Below the pieces are notes generated by a model that saw nothing but the letters and a program-made list of their open reading frames with translations, was not told the origin of the DNA and did no database searches. This document shows, piece after piece, positions 57,847 to 64,000 of a stretch of DNA of 64,000 bases. The position numbers and the translations under genes are program-made. The DNA comes from Nocardia anaemiae NBRC 100462 (GTDB lineage Bacteria > Actinomycetota > Actinomycetes > Mycobacteriales > Mycobacteriaceae): NCBI RefSeq assembly GCF_001612725.1, contig NZ_BDAZ01000068.1, positions 1-64,000 on the forward strand. The letters are read 5' to 3'. Position 1 is the first letter of the stretch; the number at the start of each line of letters is the position of its first letter.

Positions 57847-59358
57847 CTAGGAAACCGCCGTGATCCGCGACTTCGTCGTGCGCGCGGCGGGTACGACGTG
57901 ATAGTCATCGAGGTTCACCGACCGCAGCTGGCCCACGTACTGGGTGGCGAAACCCGGATACATGGTCGCATTGAACCCGTCCTCGGTGAGATACCAACTG
58001 CGGCAACCGGAATTCCAGGTGGTGGCGCCGAGCCGCCGCTGGATCGCCGCGTTGTAGCGTTCCTGGCGGTCCATGCGCACGTCGAGCATGCGCAGGTTCC
58101 GGTCCAGGATGGTGCCGATCGCGCTCACCAGATAATCGATCTGGGCCTCCATGTACACCAGCGCCGAATTGTGTCCCGGTCCCGAATTCGGTCCGAAGGT
58201 GAAGAACAGATTCGGGTACCCGGATACCGCGATGCTCTTGTAGGCATAGGCGCCGTGGCGCCACTCCTCGGCGAGTACCCGCCCGTCACGGCCGACGACC
58301 GGGATGGGCGTGCCGGTCTTGGAGACATCGAATCCGGTGGCGAAGACGATGCAATCGGCTTGGTGCTCAATACCTTCCGCGGTGCGAATGCCGTGTTCGG
58401 CGATGCGGGCGATCGGCCAGGTGATCAGTTTGCAATTCTCGCGCTGCAGCGCCGGATAGTAATCGTCGGTCATCAGCAGGCGCTTGCATCCGGCCCGGAA
58501 ATCTGGGGTGAGCTGGCGGCGCAGCCACGGATCCTTGACCTGCCTGCGCAGCTGAGCCCGCCCGACCAATTCGACCACCCTGGTCAGCGGGGTATTCCAG
58601 ACCACGCCGAGCGCGACGGATTCGTGTCCGTAGAACCAGGCCAGGCGCGAGAGCGATTCGGCCGCGGGTACCAGGCGGTAGAGCTGCTTGGTCAGTGGCG
58701 TGGTGCGCCGATTGACCCGGGGCAGTACCCATCCCGGCGTCCGCTGGAACACCTTGACCGAGGCCGCCTTATCCACCAGCTCCGGAATGATCTGCACCGC
58801 GCTGGCTCCGGTGCCGACGACCGCGACCTTCTTACCGGTGAAGTCGTAGTCGTGATCCCAACGGGCACTGTGGATCTTGTGTCCCCGGTAGTCCTCGATA
58901 CCGGGGATATTCGGCAGACTCGCATTGGCCAGCGGTCCGGAGGCCAACACCACCGTTCTGGCGCGGACGGCCTCCGCGCGGCCTTCGATACTGATGTTCC
59001 AGATCCCGGCGTCCTCATCGAACGCGATCCGCGTGACGTTGTGGCCGAAGCGGAAGTGCTTGTGCAGTCCGAACTTCGCGGCCATCGACTCGATATAGCC
59101 GAGGATTTCGCTACTGCCCGAGTAGGTGTGCGACCAATTCGGGTTCGGCGCGAAACTGTAGGAGTACAGCCGCGACGGGATATCGCACGCCGCACCGGGA
59201 TAGGTATTGTCGCGCCAGGTCCCACCGATCGCGGTGCCGCGTTCGAAGATCGCGAAATCGCCGATTCCCTTTTGCTTCAGGCGAATCGCGGCGCCGATAC
59301 CGGCGAATCCGCCGCCGATAATGGCGACATCCAGGGTATGCATGGCTTCCTTCGTCAT
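57847..59358 (-). CDS. Flavin-containing (Baeyer-Villiger type) monooxygenase, MymA-like
   Basis: 503 residues. FAD motif DVAIIGGGFAGIGAA (10-24), the NADPH motif VVGTGASAVQ, and between them the BVMO-type fingerprint YRGHKIHSARWDHD (FxGxxxHxxxW with Tyr for Phe). VFQRTPGWVLPR is conserved in the family. It inserts one O2-derived oxygen into a ketone or heteroatom substrate. With a LipR-like hydrolase and an SDR in the same operon it matches the M. tuberculosis mymA-lipR-sadH group, implicated in cell-envelope lipid changes at acid pH. ATG at 59358 overlaps the stop of the preceding gene (ATGA). Confidence 0.92.
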   Translation of the reverse strand: MTKEAMHTLDVAIIGGGFAGIGAAIRLKQKGIGDFAIFERGTAIGGTWRDNTYPGAACDIPSRLYSYSFAPNPNWSHTYSGSSEILGYIESMAAKFGLHKHFRFGHNVTRIAFDEDAGIWNISIEGRAEAVRARTVVLASGPLANASLPNIPGIEDYRGHKIHSARWDHDYDFTGKKVAVVGTGASAVQIIPELVDKAASVKVFQRTPGWVLPRVNRRTTPLTKQLYRLVPAAESLSRLAWFYGHESVALGVVWNTPLTRVVELVGRAQLRRQVKDPWLRRQLTPDFRAGCKRLLMTDDYYPALQRENCKLITWPIARIAEHGIRTAEGIEHQADCIVFATGFDVSKTGTPIPVVGRDGRVLAEEWRHGAYAYKSIAVSGYPNLFFTFGPNSGPGHNSALVYMEAQIDYLVSAIGTILDRNLRMLDVRMDRQERYNAAIQRRLGATTWNSGCRSWYLTEDGFNATMYPGFATQYVGQLRSVNLDDYHVVPAARTTKSRITAVS

Positions 59359-60281
59359 GCCGCGGGCTCGTAGGTGAGTTCTTTGGACCAGGTCGGCTGC
59401 GGGCGCAGCAGCCGCTTCGGCACCCGTGCGGTGATCTTGACCAGTGCGTCGGCCAGCAGGTGGTAGGGGTGGCCGCGGTTGATCACCCAGCCGCCGTGCA
59501 TCTTCACGATCTGATACATCGGCAGTCTGCGCGCGAATTCACTGCGCTCGCCGACATTCGCGTAGCGCTTCAGCGCGGCGTACAGCTTCTCCTCGTCGAC
59601 GCCCATTTCGACGATGTTGTCGCGCATCTTGTTCAGCAGCGGCACATAGCTCAGCACGCCGATGATGAACGTAGGCTTGGCCCACCCGCCGACCAGATCG
59701 ATGAGCAGCTTGCGCATCTGCGCGTGGCCGAGCAGATCCATCACCGCGAAATCGACTGCCAGATGCCGGGATTCGTCGGCATTGATCTTCTTGAAGGCCT
59801 CCTGGCAGATCGGATCCTCGATCTCGTCCATGATGAACTTGATCAGCGCACCGTCCAGCGCCACCTCCAGCATCGGAATCACCGTGCCGAGGAATGACAG
59901 CGACATATCGTCGGAGTATTGGTCCAGGAAGTCGATGACCAGCTTGACATTGACATTCGGCTGCGGAATCTCGTCGCCGTCGAGCATGCCCCAGCGCCGC
60001 ATCAGCGCGAGTTCGGCATTGGCGTGCTTCTGCTCCTCGGCATGGAAGTAGCGGTAGATCTCGCGCAGGGTTTCGGTCGGCGCCTTCTTCGCCATGGCGG
60101 CGAAGCCGCGCGCGCCGACATTCTCGATCCACATCAGATCGGCCATGAACGGTTTGAGTTTGGCGTGCAGTTCGGGCGAAATCGTTTCCGCGCCCGGGGC
60201 GTCCCAGTCGATATCGGCCAGCGCCCACTGCCGATCCTTGATCTTGCGGAGCATATCGTCGAAGTCCATAGCGTTGGCCAT
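59355..60281 (-). CDS. Ferritin-like diiron protein
   Basis: 308 residues, helical, with two carboxylate-His motifs of a ferritin-like diiron site: YFHAEEQKHANAE (Glu82/83, His86) and NADESRHLAVD (Glu170, His173), plus candidate Glu53 and Glu139. Proteins of this type include oxygenases and desaturase-like enzymes; the substrate is unknown. Adjacent genes (SDR 2 bp upstream, monooxygenase overlapping by ATGA) show it belongs to the same oxidation pathway. The mymA operon of M. tuberculosis lacks an obvious counterpart, so this is an added step. Confidence 0.85.
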   Translation of the reverse strand: MANAMDFDDMLRKIKDRQWALADIDWDAPGAETISPELHAKLKPFMADLMWIENVGARGFAAMAKKAPTETLREIYRYFHAEEQKHANAELALMRRWGMLDGDEIPQPNVNVKLVIDFLDQYSDDMSLSFLGTVIPMLEVALDGALIKFIMDEIEDPICQEAFKKINADESRHLAVDFAVMDLLGHAQMRKLLIDLVGGWAKPTFIIGVLSYVPLLNKMRDNIVEMGVDEEKLYAALKRYANVGERSEFARRLPMYQIVKMHGGWVINRGHPYHLLADALVKITARVPKRLLRPQPTWSKELTYEPAA

Positions 60282-60283
60282 GA

Positions 60284-61189
60284 TCAGACTCCCGTCTTAT
60301 CGGAGACCGAGGAGCGGTCGGTGGTGGTCGAGTTCTCCTGTGGCAGTAGTCGGTCCAGGAGACCGAGGGCATAGGTGTACGGGGCGGGGAAGTAGCGCTT
60401 GAGCCGCCAGATGAGGTGCGCGTCCAGTTGCGGCAGCACATACAGCTGGCCGCGGTCGTGCGCGTCGAGGGTGGTGCGTGCGACGCTGTCGGGGGAGAAG
60501 CCGGTCAGGCGCATGAGGGTGTCGGCCAATCGGGCCGATTGCGCGGTAATGCGGCCGTCGCGCGCCACATTCGTCTTGACGAAGGTCGGGCACAGCACGG
60601 TGACCGCGACTCCGGTGCCGCTCATCTCGGCGGCCATGGTCTCCGAAAGCGACAGCACCGCGGCCTTGGACGCGTTGTAGACCGCCATCGATGGCGCGGC
60701 GGCGAACGCGGCCGCCGATGCGACATTGATGATCCCGCCACGGGAGGCGGCGCGCAGTTGCGGTGCGAAGATCTCGCATCCGTGCACCACACCCCACAGA
60801 TTGATACCGAGCGCCCACTCCCAGTCGTCGAAACCGATTTCGCCGACCCGCTTTCCACCGATGCCGACACCGGCGTTGTTGACCACCAGCGTGACCGGGC
60901 GTTCGAACAGCGATTCGGCAAAGCGCGCAAGGACTTCCACTTCCTCGCGACGCGAAACATCGCAGCGGAACGCGTGCGCCGCACCGGGATGGTTGCGCTC
61001 GATGAGAGCGACGGTCTCATCGGCGCGGGATTCATCGATATCGGCGCAGATCACCTGCCCACCGCGCTCGGCTATCTCGACCGCGAAGGCCCGCCCAATA
61101 CCGCTGCCCGCCCCGGTGACCACCGCGCGGGCGCCATGGCTGCGACGCGGTCGGATGCCGATCGGAATGAGTATTTCCAGTCCGAACAT
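60284..61189 (-). CDS. Short-chain dehydrogenase/reductase (SadH-like)
   Basis: 301 residues. Classical SDR: TGAGSGIGRAFA, NNAGVG, Ser in INVASAAAF and the catalytic YNASK. A C-terminal extension of about 60 residues (RLKRYFPAPYTYALGLLDRLL) is longer than in typical SDRs and may contact membrane or substrate, as in SadH-type proteins. It should interconvert an alcohol and ketone, giving the ketone for the monooxygenase. Spacing: 1 bp after the hydrolase gene and 2 bp before the diiron gene, so it is operon-internal. Confidence 0.9.
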   Translation of the reverse strand: MFGLEILIPIGIRPRRSHGARAVVTGAGSGIGRAFAVEIAERGGQVICADIDESRADETVALIERNHPGAAHAFRCDVSRREEVEVLARFAESLFERPVTLVVNNAGVGIGGKRVGEIGFDDWEWALGINLWGVVHGCEIFAPQLRAASRGGIINVASAAAFAAAPSMAVYNASKAAVLSLSETMAAEMSGTGVAVTVLCPTFVKTNVARDGRITAQSARLADTLMRLTGFSPDSVARTTLDAHDRGQLYVLPQLDAHLIWRLKRYFPAPYTYALGLLDRLLPQENSTTTDRSSVSDKTGV

Positions 61190-61190
61190 C

Positions 61191-62177
61191 TCAGCTCACC
61201 TTCTTCGTGACGGTCCGGGAAATCAGTGCGGCACGCAGGAATTCGGCGGCCCGATCCAACGCCTTGTCCGCCTCCGGAACCAGCAGCGGCAGTGCCTGGA
61301 AGACGTGCACCTGGCCCGGCCAGATTTCGAGTGCGCAGTCGCCGCCCGCAGCACGCACCATCGCGTGCAGGTGTCGGGCATCGGCACTGAGCATTTCCGC
61401 GCCGCCCGCCTGGATCAGCAGCGGCGGTATCGCCATACCCGGTGGAATTTGCAACCGCAGGCGCGGTGCGTCGGCGGGCAGGTCGCGGGTATAAGCGTGG
61501 GGGAGTCGGCTGGCCGCGCGGGCCGAGATCACCGGATCCCGTTGCCGCCGTTCCTGTTCGGCGGCCAAGCCGAAGGTGAGATCGATCAGCGGCGAGAACA
61601 TCGCGACGGCGGCGGGCTGCGGCCGGACTCGGCGGTTGTTCTCGATCAGCAGATCCAGCGCGAGATGCCCACCCGCCGAATCGCAGGCGATCACCAGGTC
61701 TTGCGCCGCGTAACCGCGGTCGAGCAGCCAGCGGTATCCGGCCTCGACATCATCGGCGGCGGCCGGAAACCGATGCTCCGGCGCGAGCCGGTAGTCGGTG
61801 AGGAAGACCGGCAGGCCGGTCTTGCTCGACAGCTGTGCGGCCAGGCCGCGGTGGGTACGAGCGGAGCAGAGGACATAGCCGCTGCCGTGGATGTAGTAGA
61901 TGGCGCGCTGTCCGAAATCCACGCCCGGCGCGCGGACCCATTCGCCGCGGACAGTTCCGGACCTGACCTGAACGACGGATATGCCACGCGGCGTCGGACC
62001 GGCTGTGGCCATGATCGTCGCGATCAGTTTGCGTGCGAACCACACTCCCGGTGCGTTCAGGGGTACCGCGTTGTTCAGCGGCCGCAGCCCGATCTCGCAC
62101 GCCGCGGCAGCGAGTCTGGACCGTGCCGATGGCACCGTCGGAACGTCGGGGACCGAGGTCCTCGTTGACCTTGTCAT
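61191..62177 (-). CDS. Alpha/beta hydrolase of the hormone-sensitive lipase group (LipR-like)
   Basis: 328 residues. Oxyanion motif YYIHGSGYVL (HGGG variant, HGSG), FLTDYRLAPEHRFPAA, nucleophile Ser in CDSAGGH (GDSAGG with Cys for Gly) and the C-terminal His in GQVHVFQ. It hydrolyses short acyl esters, perhaps the product of the monooxygenase. The first gene of the mymA-like operon; ATG at 62177 without an obvious Shine-Dalgarno, behind a palindromic operator (62196-62223). Confidence 0.9.
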   Translation of the reverse strand: MTRSTRTSVPDVPTVPSARSRLAAAACEIGLRPLNNAVPLNAPGVWFARKLIATIMATAGPTPRGISVVQVRSGTVRGEWVRAPGVDFGQRAIYYIHGSGYVLCSARTHRGLAAQLSSKTGLPVFLTDYRLAPEHRFPAAADDVEAGYRWLLDRGYAAQDLVIACDSAGGHLALDLLIENNRRVRPQPAAVAMFSPLIDLTFGLAAEQERRQRDPVISARAASRLPHAYTRDLPADAPRLRLQIPPGMAIPPLLIQAGGAEMLSADARHLHAMVRAAGGDCALEIWPGQVHVFQALPLLVPEADKALDRAAEFLRAALISRTVTKKVS

Positions 62178-62195
62178 GAGCTAAGCGTCAGGCAT

Positions 62196-62223
62196 GAATG
62201 TGCCAGTTGTCAATGGCACATTC
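62196..62223. promoter_or_regulatory. Perfect 10-bp-arm palindrome with embedded -35 box
   Basis: GAATGTGCCA (62196-62205) and TGGCACATTC (62214-62223) are exact inverted copies around an 8-base spacer. On the complement the spacer and arm contain TTGACA (62213-62208), placed as a -35 box about 31 bp before the ATG of the lipR-like gene. It is the likely operator of the four-gene operon; in M. tuberculosis the equivalent operon is controlled by the AraC-type VirS, but no regulator of that type is seen here. Confidence 0.75.
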
Positions 62224-62358
62224 AAAAGAGGCTTTTACGGTGCGGGCCTGGTTAGCCGCTGCTCCGCGGTGGATCGAGACGCCGGTGCTCATAGAACTTG
62301 CCCCGCGGTGCAGCAGCGCCGGGTGGTCGTCGATCATCAGGGACCGGTTCCGGGTGGG

Positions 62359-63315
62359 TCAGTAACCTCGTTCGGTATCGATCGGCGCGAGCAGAGCGCG
62401 TCCGGTGGTGAAGCGCTGCACATTCGCGCCGACATGGTCCGCGAAAGCCGCGAGGCGCAGCTGCGGGGGATTCGAATCATGCGGTGTGACAATGGCATTC
62501 GGCAGCACCCAGAGCGGGTGGCCGTCCGGCAGCGGTTCGGGATCGGTGACATCGAGACCGGCGCCGCCGATCGCGCCGGAGGCCAGTGCGCCCACCAGCG
62601 CGTCGGTATCGATGAGGCTGCCGCGCGCCACATTGATCACCCAGGACGACGGCTTCAATCGGGCCAGTTCCTCGGCTCCGACCAGGTGTTTGGTCTCGGG
62701 CGTCGCGGGCGCGGCGATCACCACGTGATCGGTGCGCGGCCAGATGCGGGCGAGATGTTCGGCCGGAAGGGTCTCGACGGTATCCGGGATTCCAGGACCG
62801 GTCACCTGGCGACCGGAGCGGTTGACGGCGATGATGTGCGCGCCGAGCGGGACGAGCATGGGAATCAGGGCGCGTCCGATCCCGCCCGCACCGACAATGG
62901 TCACCGTCTTACCGTGCAATGTGCCGACATGCGGGAAGAAATCGTGCTGTCGCCAACTGCCCGCCCGCAGATGCTCCGGCAGATAACGCACTCCGGCGAG
63001 CAGCAGCATCAGCGCGTGTTCGGCCACACTCGCCGCGAAAGCGCCTGCGGCGGAAGTGAATCGAATATTCGGATGCCGAGCGAGAATGCCCGCGGTGAAC
63101 CAGTCCTCGACACCGGCCGCTGGCAGTTGCACCCATTCGATGGACGCTGGCAATTCGTCCGGGAATTCGCCGGGCCCGCCCGCCCAGATCAAGGCCCTGG
63201 CCTGCGCCAGATCCGCGACGGTCGCACCACCCTCGACGACGGCCTTGCGCAGTAGTGTCGGCGCGGGCGTCGACGGGCCGATCGCGACCGGAACCGGAAC
63301 CTCCGCGGCGCTCAT
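62359..63315 (-). CDS. D-isomer-specific 2-hydroxyacid dehydrogenase
   Basis: 318 residues. NAD-binding motif VTIVGAGGIGRALIP, the catalytic Arg in INVARGSLIDT, Glu in the DPEPLPDGHP block and His in VTPHDSN. The family reduces 2-oxo acids or oxidises D-2-hydroxyacids (phosphoglycerate, glyoxylate and others); the substrate cannot be set. Start: ATG at 63315 behind a strong AGGAGGT. It stands between the mymA-like operon promoter and the LigD-type gene. Confidence 0.92.
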   Translation of the reverse strand: MSAAEVPVPVAIGPSTPAPTLLRKAVVEGGATVADLAQARALIWAGGPGEFPDELPASIEWVQLPAAGVEDWFTAGILARHPNIRFTSAAGAFAASVAEHALMLLLAGVRYLPEHLRAGSWRQHDFFPHVGTLHGKTVTIVGAGGIGRALIPMLVPLGAHIIAVNRSGRQVTGPGIPDTVETLPAEHLARIWPRTDHVVIAAPATPETKHLVGAEELARLKPSSWVINVARGSLIDTDALVGALASGAIGGAGLDVTDPEPLPDGHPLWVLPNAIVTPHDSNPPQLRLAAFADHVGANVQRFTTGRALLAPIDTERGY

Positions 63316-63459
63316 AACGACCTCCTGTCGCGGGCAAAACCACTGGCACGGCGCCTGCGGCTGACTCCTTAGCGAACCGTAACACCTGGTGCCCGCCCGC
63401 TCCGCGCACCCCGAACTCGCACACAGCCCATACTCCAGGTGCGGGCGGTGTGCGGGCGG

Positions 63460-64000
63460 TCAGTCCTCGTCGAGATCGACGTCCAGATTGTCGCGGTCGG
63501 CCCATTCCAGCAGTTGGTCGATGCGGAACACCGCTTCGTCGATGCCCTCGTGCAGATCGCCGAATTCGGCGAAACGGGCGGGGACCGTTTTCATGGTGAA
63601 ATCGCGCGGGTCGATCTCGGGTATCTCATCCCAGCGGATGGGCGTGGAGACCGTCGCCTCCGGGACGCCACGGACCGAATAGGCGGCGGCGATGGTGTGG
63701 TCGCGGGCGTTCTGGTTGTAGTCGACGAACAGCATTTTCGGATCGCGGTCCTTGCGCCACCAGGTAGTGGTCACATCGTCGGGTGCGCGGCGCTCGACCT
63801 CCTGCGCGAAGGCCAGTGCCGCCCGGCGCACCTCGGTGAAGCCCCACTCCGGCGCGATGCGCACATAGATGTGCATGCCCTTGCCGCCAGAGGTTTTCGG
63901 CCAGCCGACCGCACCCAACTCGTCGAGCACTTCCCGCGCGACGCCCGCGACTCGCTGCACCCGCGACCACGGGCAATCCGGCATCGGGTCGAGGTCGATG
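63460..64000 (-). CDS. LigD-type primase-polymerase domain protein, C-terminal part (cut by window end)
   Basis: At least 179 residues, open at the window end (complement). DLDPMPDC is the metal-binding Asp-x-Asp block of archaeo-eukaryotic primase-like LigD polymerase domains; KTSGGKGMHIYVRI, WWRKDRDPKMLFVDYNQNARDHTIAAAYSVR and STPIRWDE are conserved. The protein ends shortly after this domain (acidic LDVDLDED), with no ligase or nuclease domain after it, so it is a stand-alone polymerase like mycobacterial PolD-type proteins rather than full LigD. It would act in NHEJ-linked or gap-filling repair, preferring ribonucleotides. The N-terminal part lies outside the window. Confidence 0.92.
   Translation of the reverse strand, partial: IDLDPMPDCPWSRVQRVAGVAREVLDELGAVGWPKTSGGKGMHIYVRIAPEWGFTEVRRAALAFAQEVERRAPDDVTTTWWRKDRDPKMLFVDYNQNARDHTIAAAYSVRGVPEATVSTPIRWDEIPEIDPRDFTMKTVPARFAEFGDLHEGIDEAVFRIDQLLEWADRDNLDVDLDED

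Overview
The window comes from a high-GC, mycolic-acid-type actinobacterium, most likely Nocardia or a close relative. Three things point there. The gene orders valS-folC-DUF4233-ndk-rne-rplU-rpmA-obg-proB and tig-clpP1-clpP2-clpX are those of mycobacteria and nocardiae. The block glpD-TetR-FAD oxidase-diacylglycerol kinase matches M. tuberculosis Rv2249c-Rv2252. There is also an EspG/PPE-type (ESX-associated) cassette, and mycobacterial-type integration host factor is present. No tRNA, rRNA, CRISPR array or intact insertion sequence was seen.

Layout. (1) 1-3.3 kb, minus strand: the 5' part of an RNA 3'-end methyltransferase gene (hen1) cut by the window edge, preceded by a phosphoketolase. 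(2) 3.5-9.0 kb: an FKBP lipoprotein and the proteostasis block tig, clpP1, clpP2, clpX. (3) 9.1-15.1 kb: a STAS protein, a ketosteroid-isomerase-like protein with a KstR-like site, mIHF, a Nudix hydrolase, a membrane protein, and fdhD with an FdhF/YdeP molybdo-oxidoreductase. (4) 15.4-21.1 kb: an accessory envelope/signalling cluster made of a repeat-bearing surface protein, a membrane protein, a multi-pass Ser/Thr kinase and a convergent FHA protein. (5) 21.3-29.1 kb: two TetR-controlled divergent units (NmrA-like/TetR/GNAT, and glpD/TetR against FAD oxidase/DagK), each with clear palindromic operators, then a P-loop ATPase. (6) 29.2-41.7 kb: housekeeping genes valS to proB. (7) 41.8-44.9 kb: a decayed vapBC toxin-antitoxin pair beside an orphan EspG / PE-like / PPE cassette whose PPE tail contains 47-residue repeats.

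(8) 45.1-56.1 kb is the most unusual part: eight plus-strand genes, seven of them joined by stop/start overlaps. They encode a PEP-utilising dikinase, an adenylation + nucleotidyltransferase + PqqD-like fusion, an acyl carrier protein, an extended SDR/reductase, an NDP-kinase-like protein, an AfsA-type hot-dog enzyme, a nitroreductase and a divergent UbiA-family membrane protein. The set looks like a biosynthetic pathway that activates an acid, loads it on a dedicated carrier, condenses it through AfsA chemistry (usually with dihydroxyacetone phosphate, giving butenolide/butyrolactone-type products), then reduces and possibly prenylates or otherwise modifies it. Several phospho- and nucleotidyl-transfer steps are unusual for such a pathway. 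I do not recognise this combination as a described system.

(9) 56.1-64 kb: a secreted Ig-like protein, a small Cys-motif protein, a MerR regulator, then a minus-strand operon (alpha/beta hydrolase, SDR, ferritin-like diiron protein, Baeyer-Villiger-type monooxygenase) resembling the mymA-lipR-sadH operon of M. tuberculosis. It is headed by a perfect 10-bp-arm palindrome with a TTGACA box in its spacer. The window ends with a 2-hydroxyacid dehydrogenase and the C-terminal part of a stand-alone LigD-type primase-polymerase.
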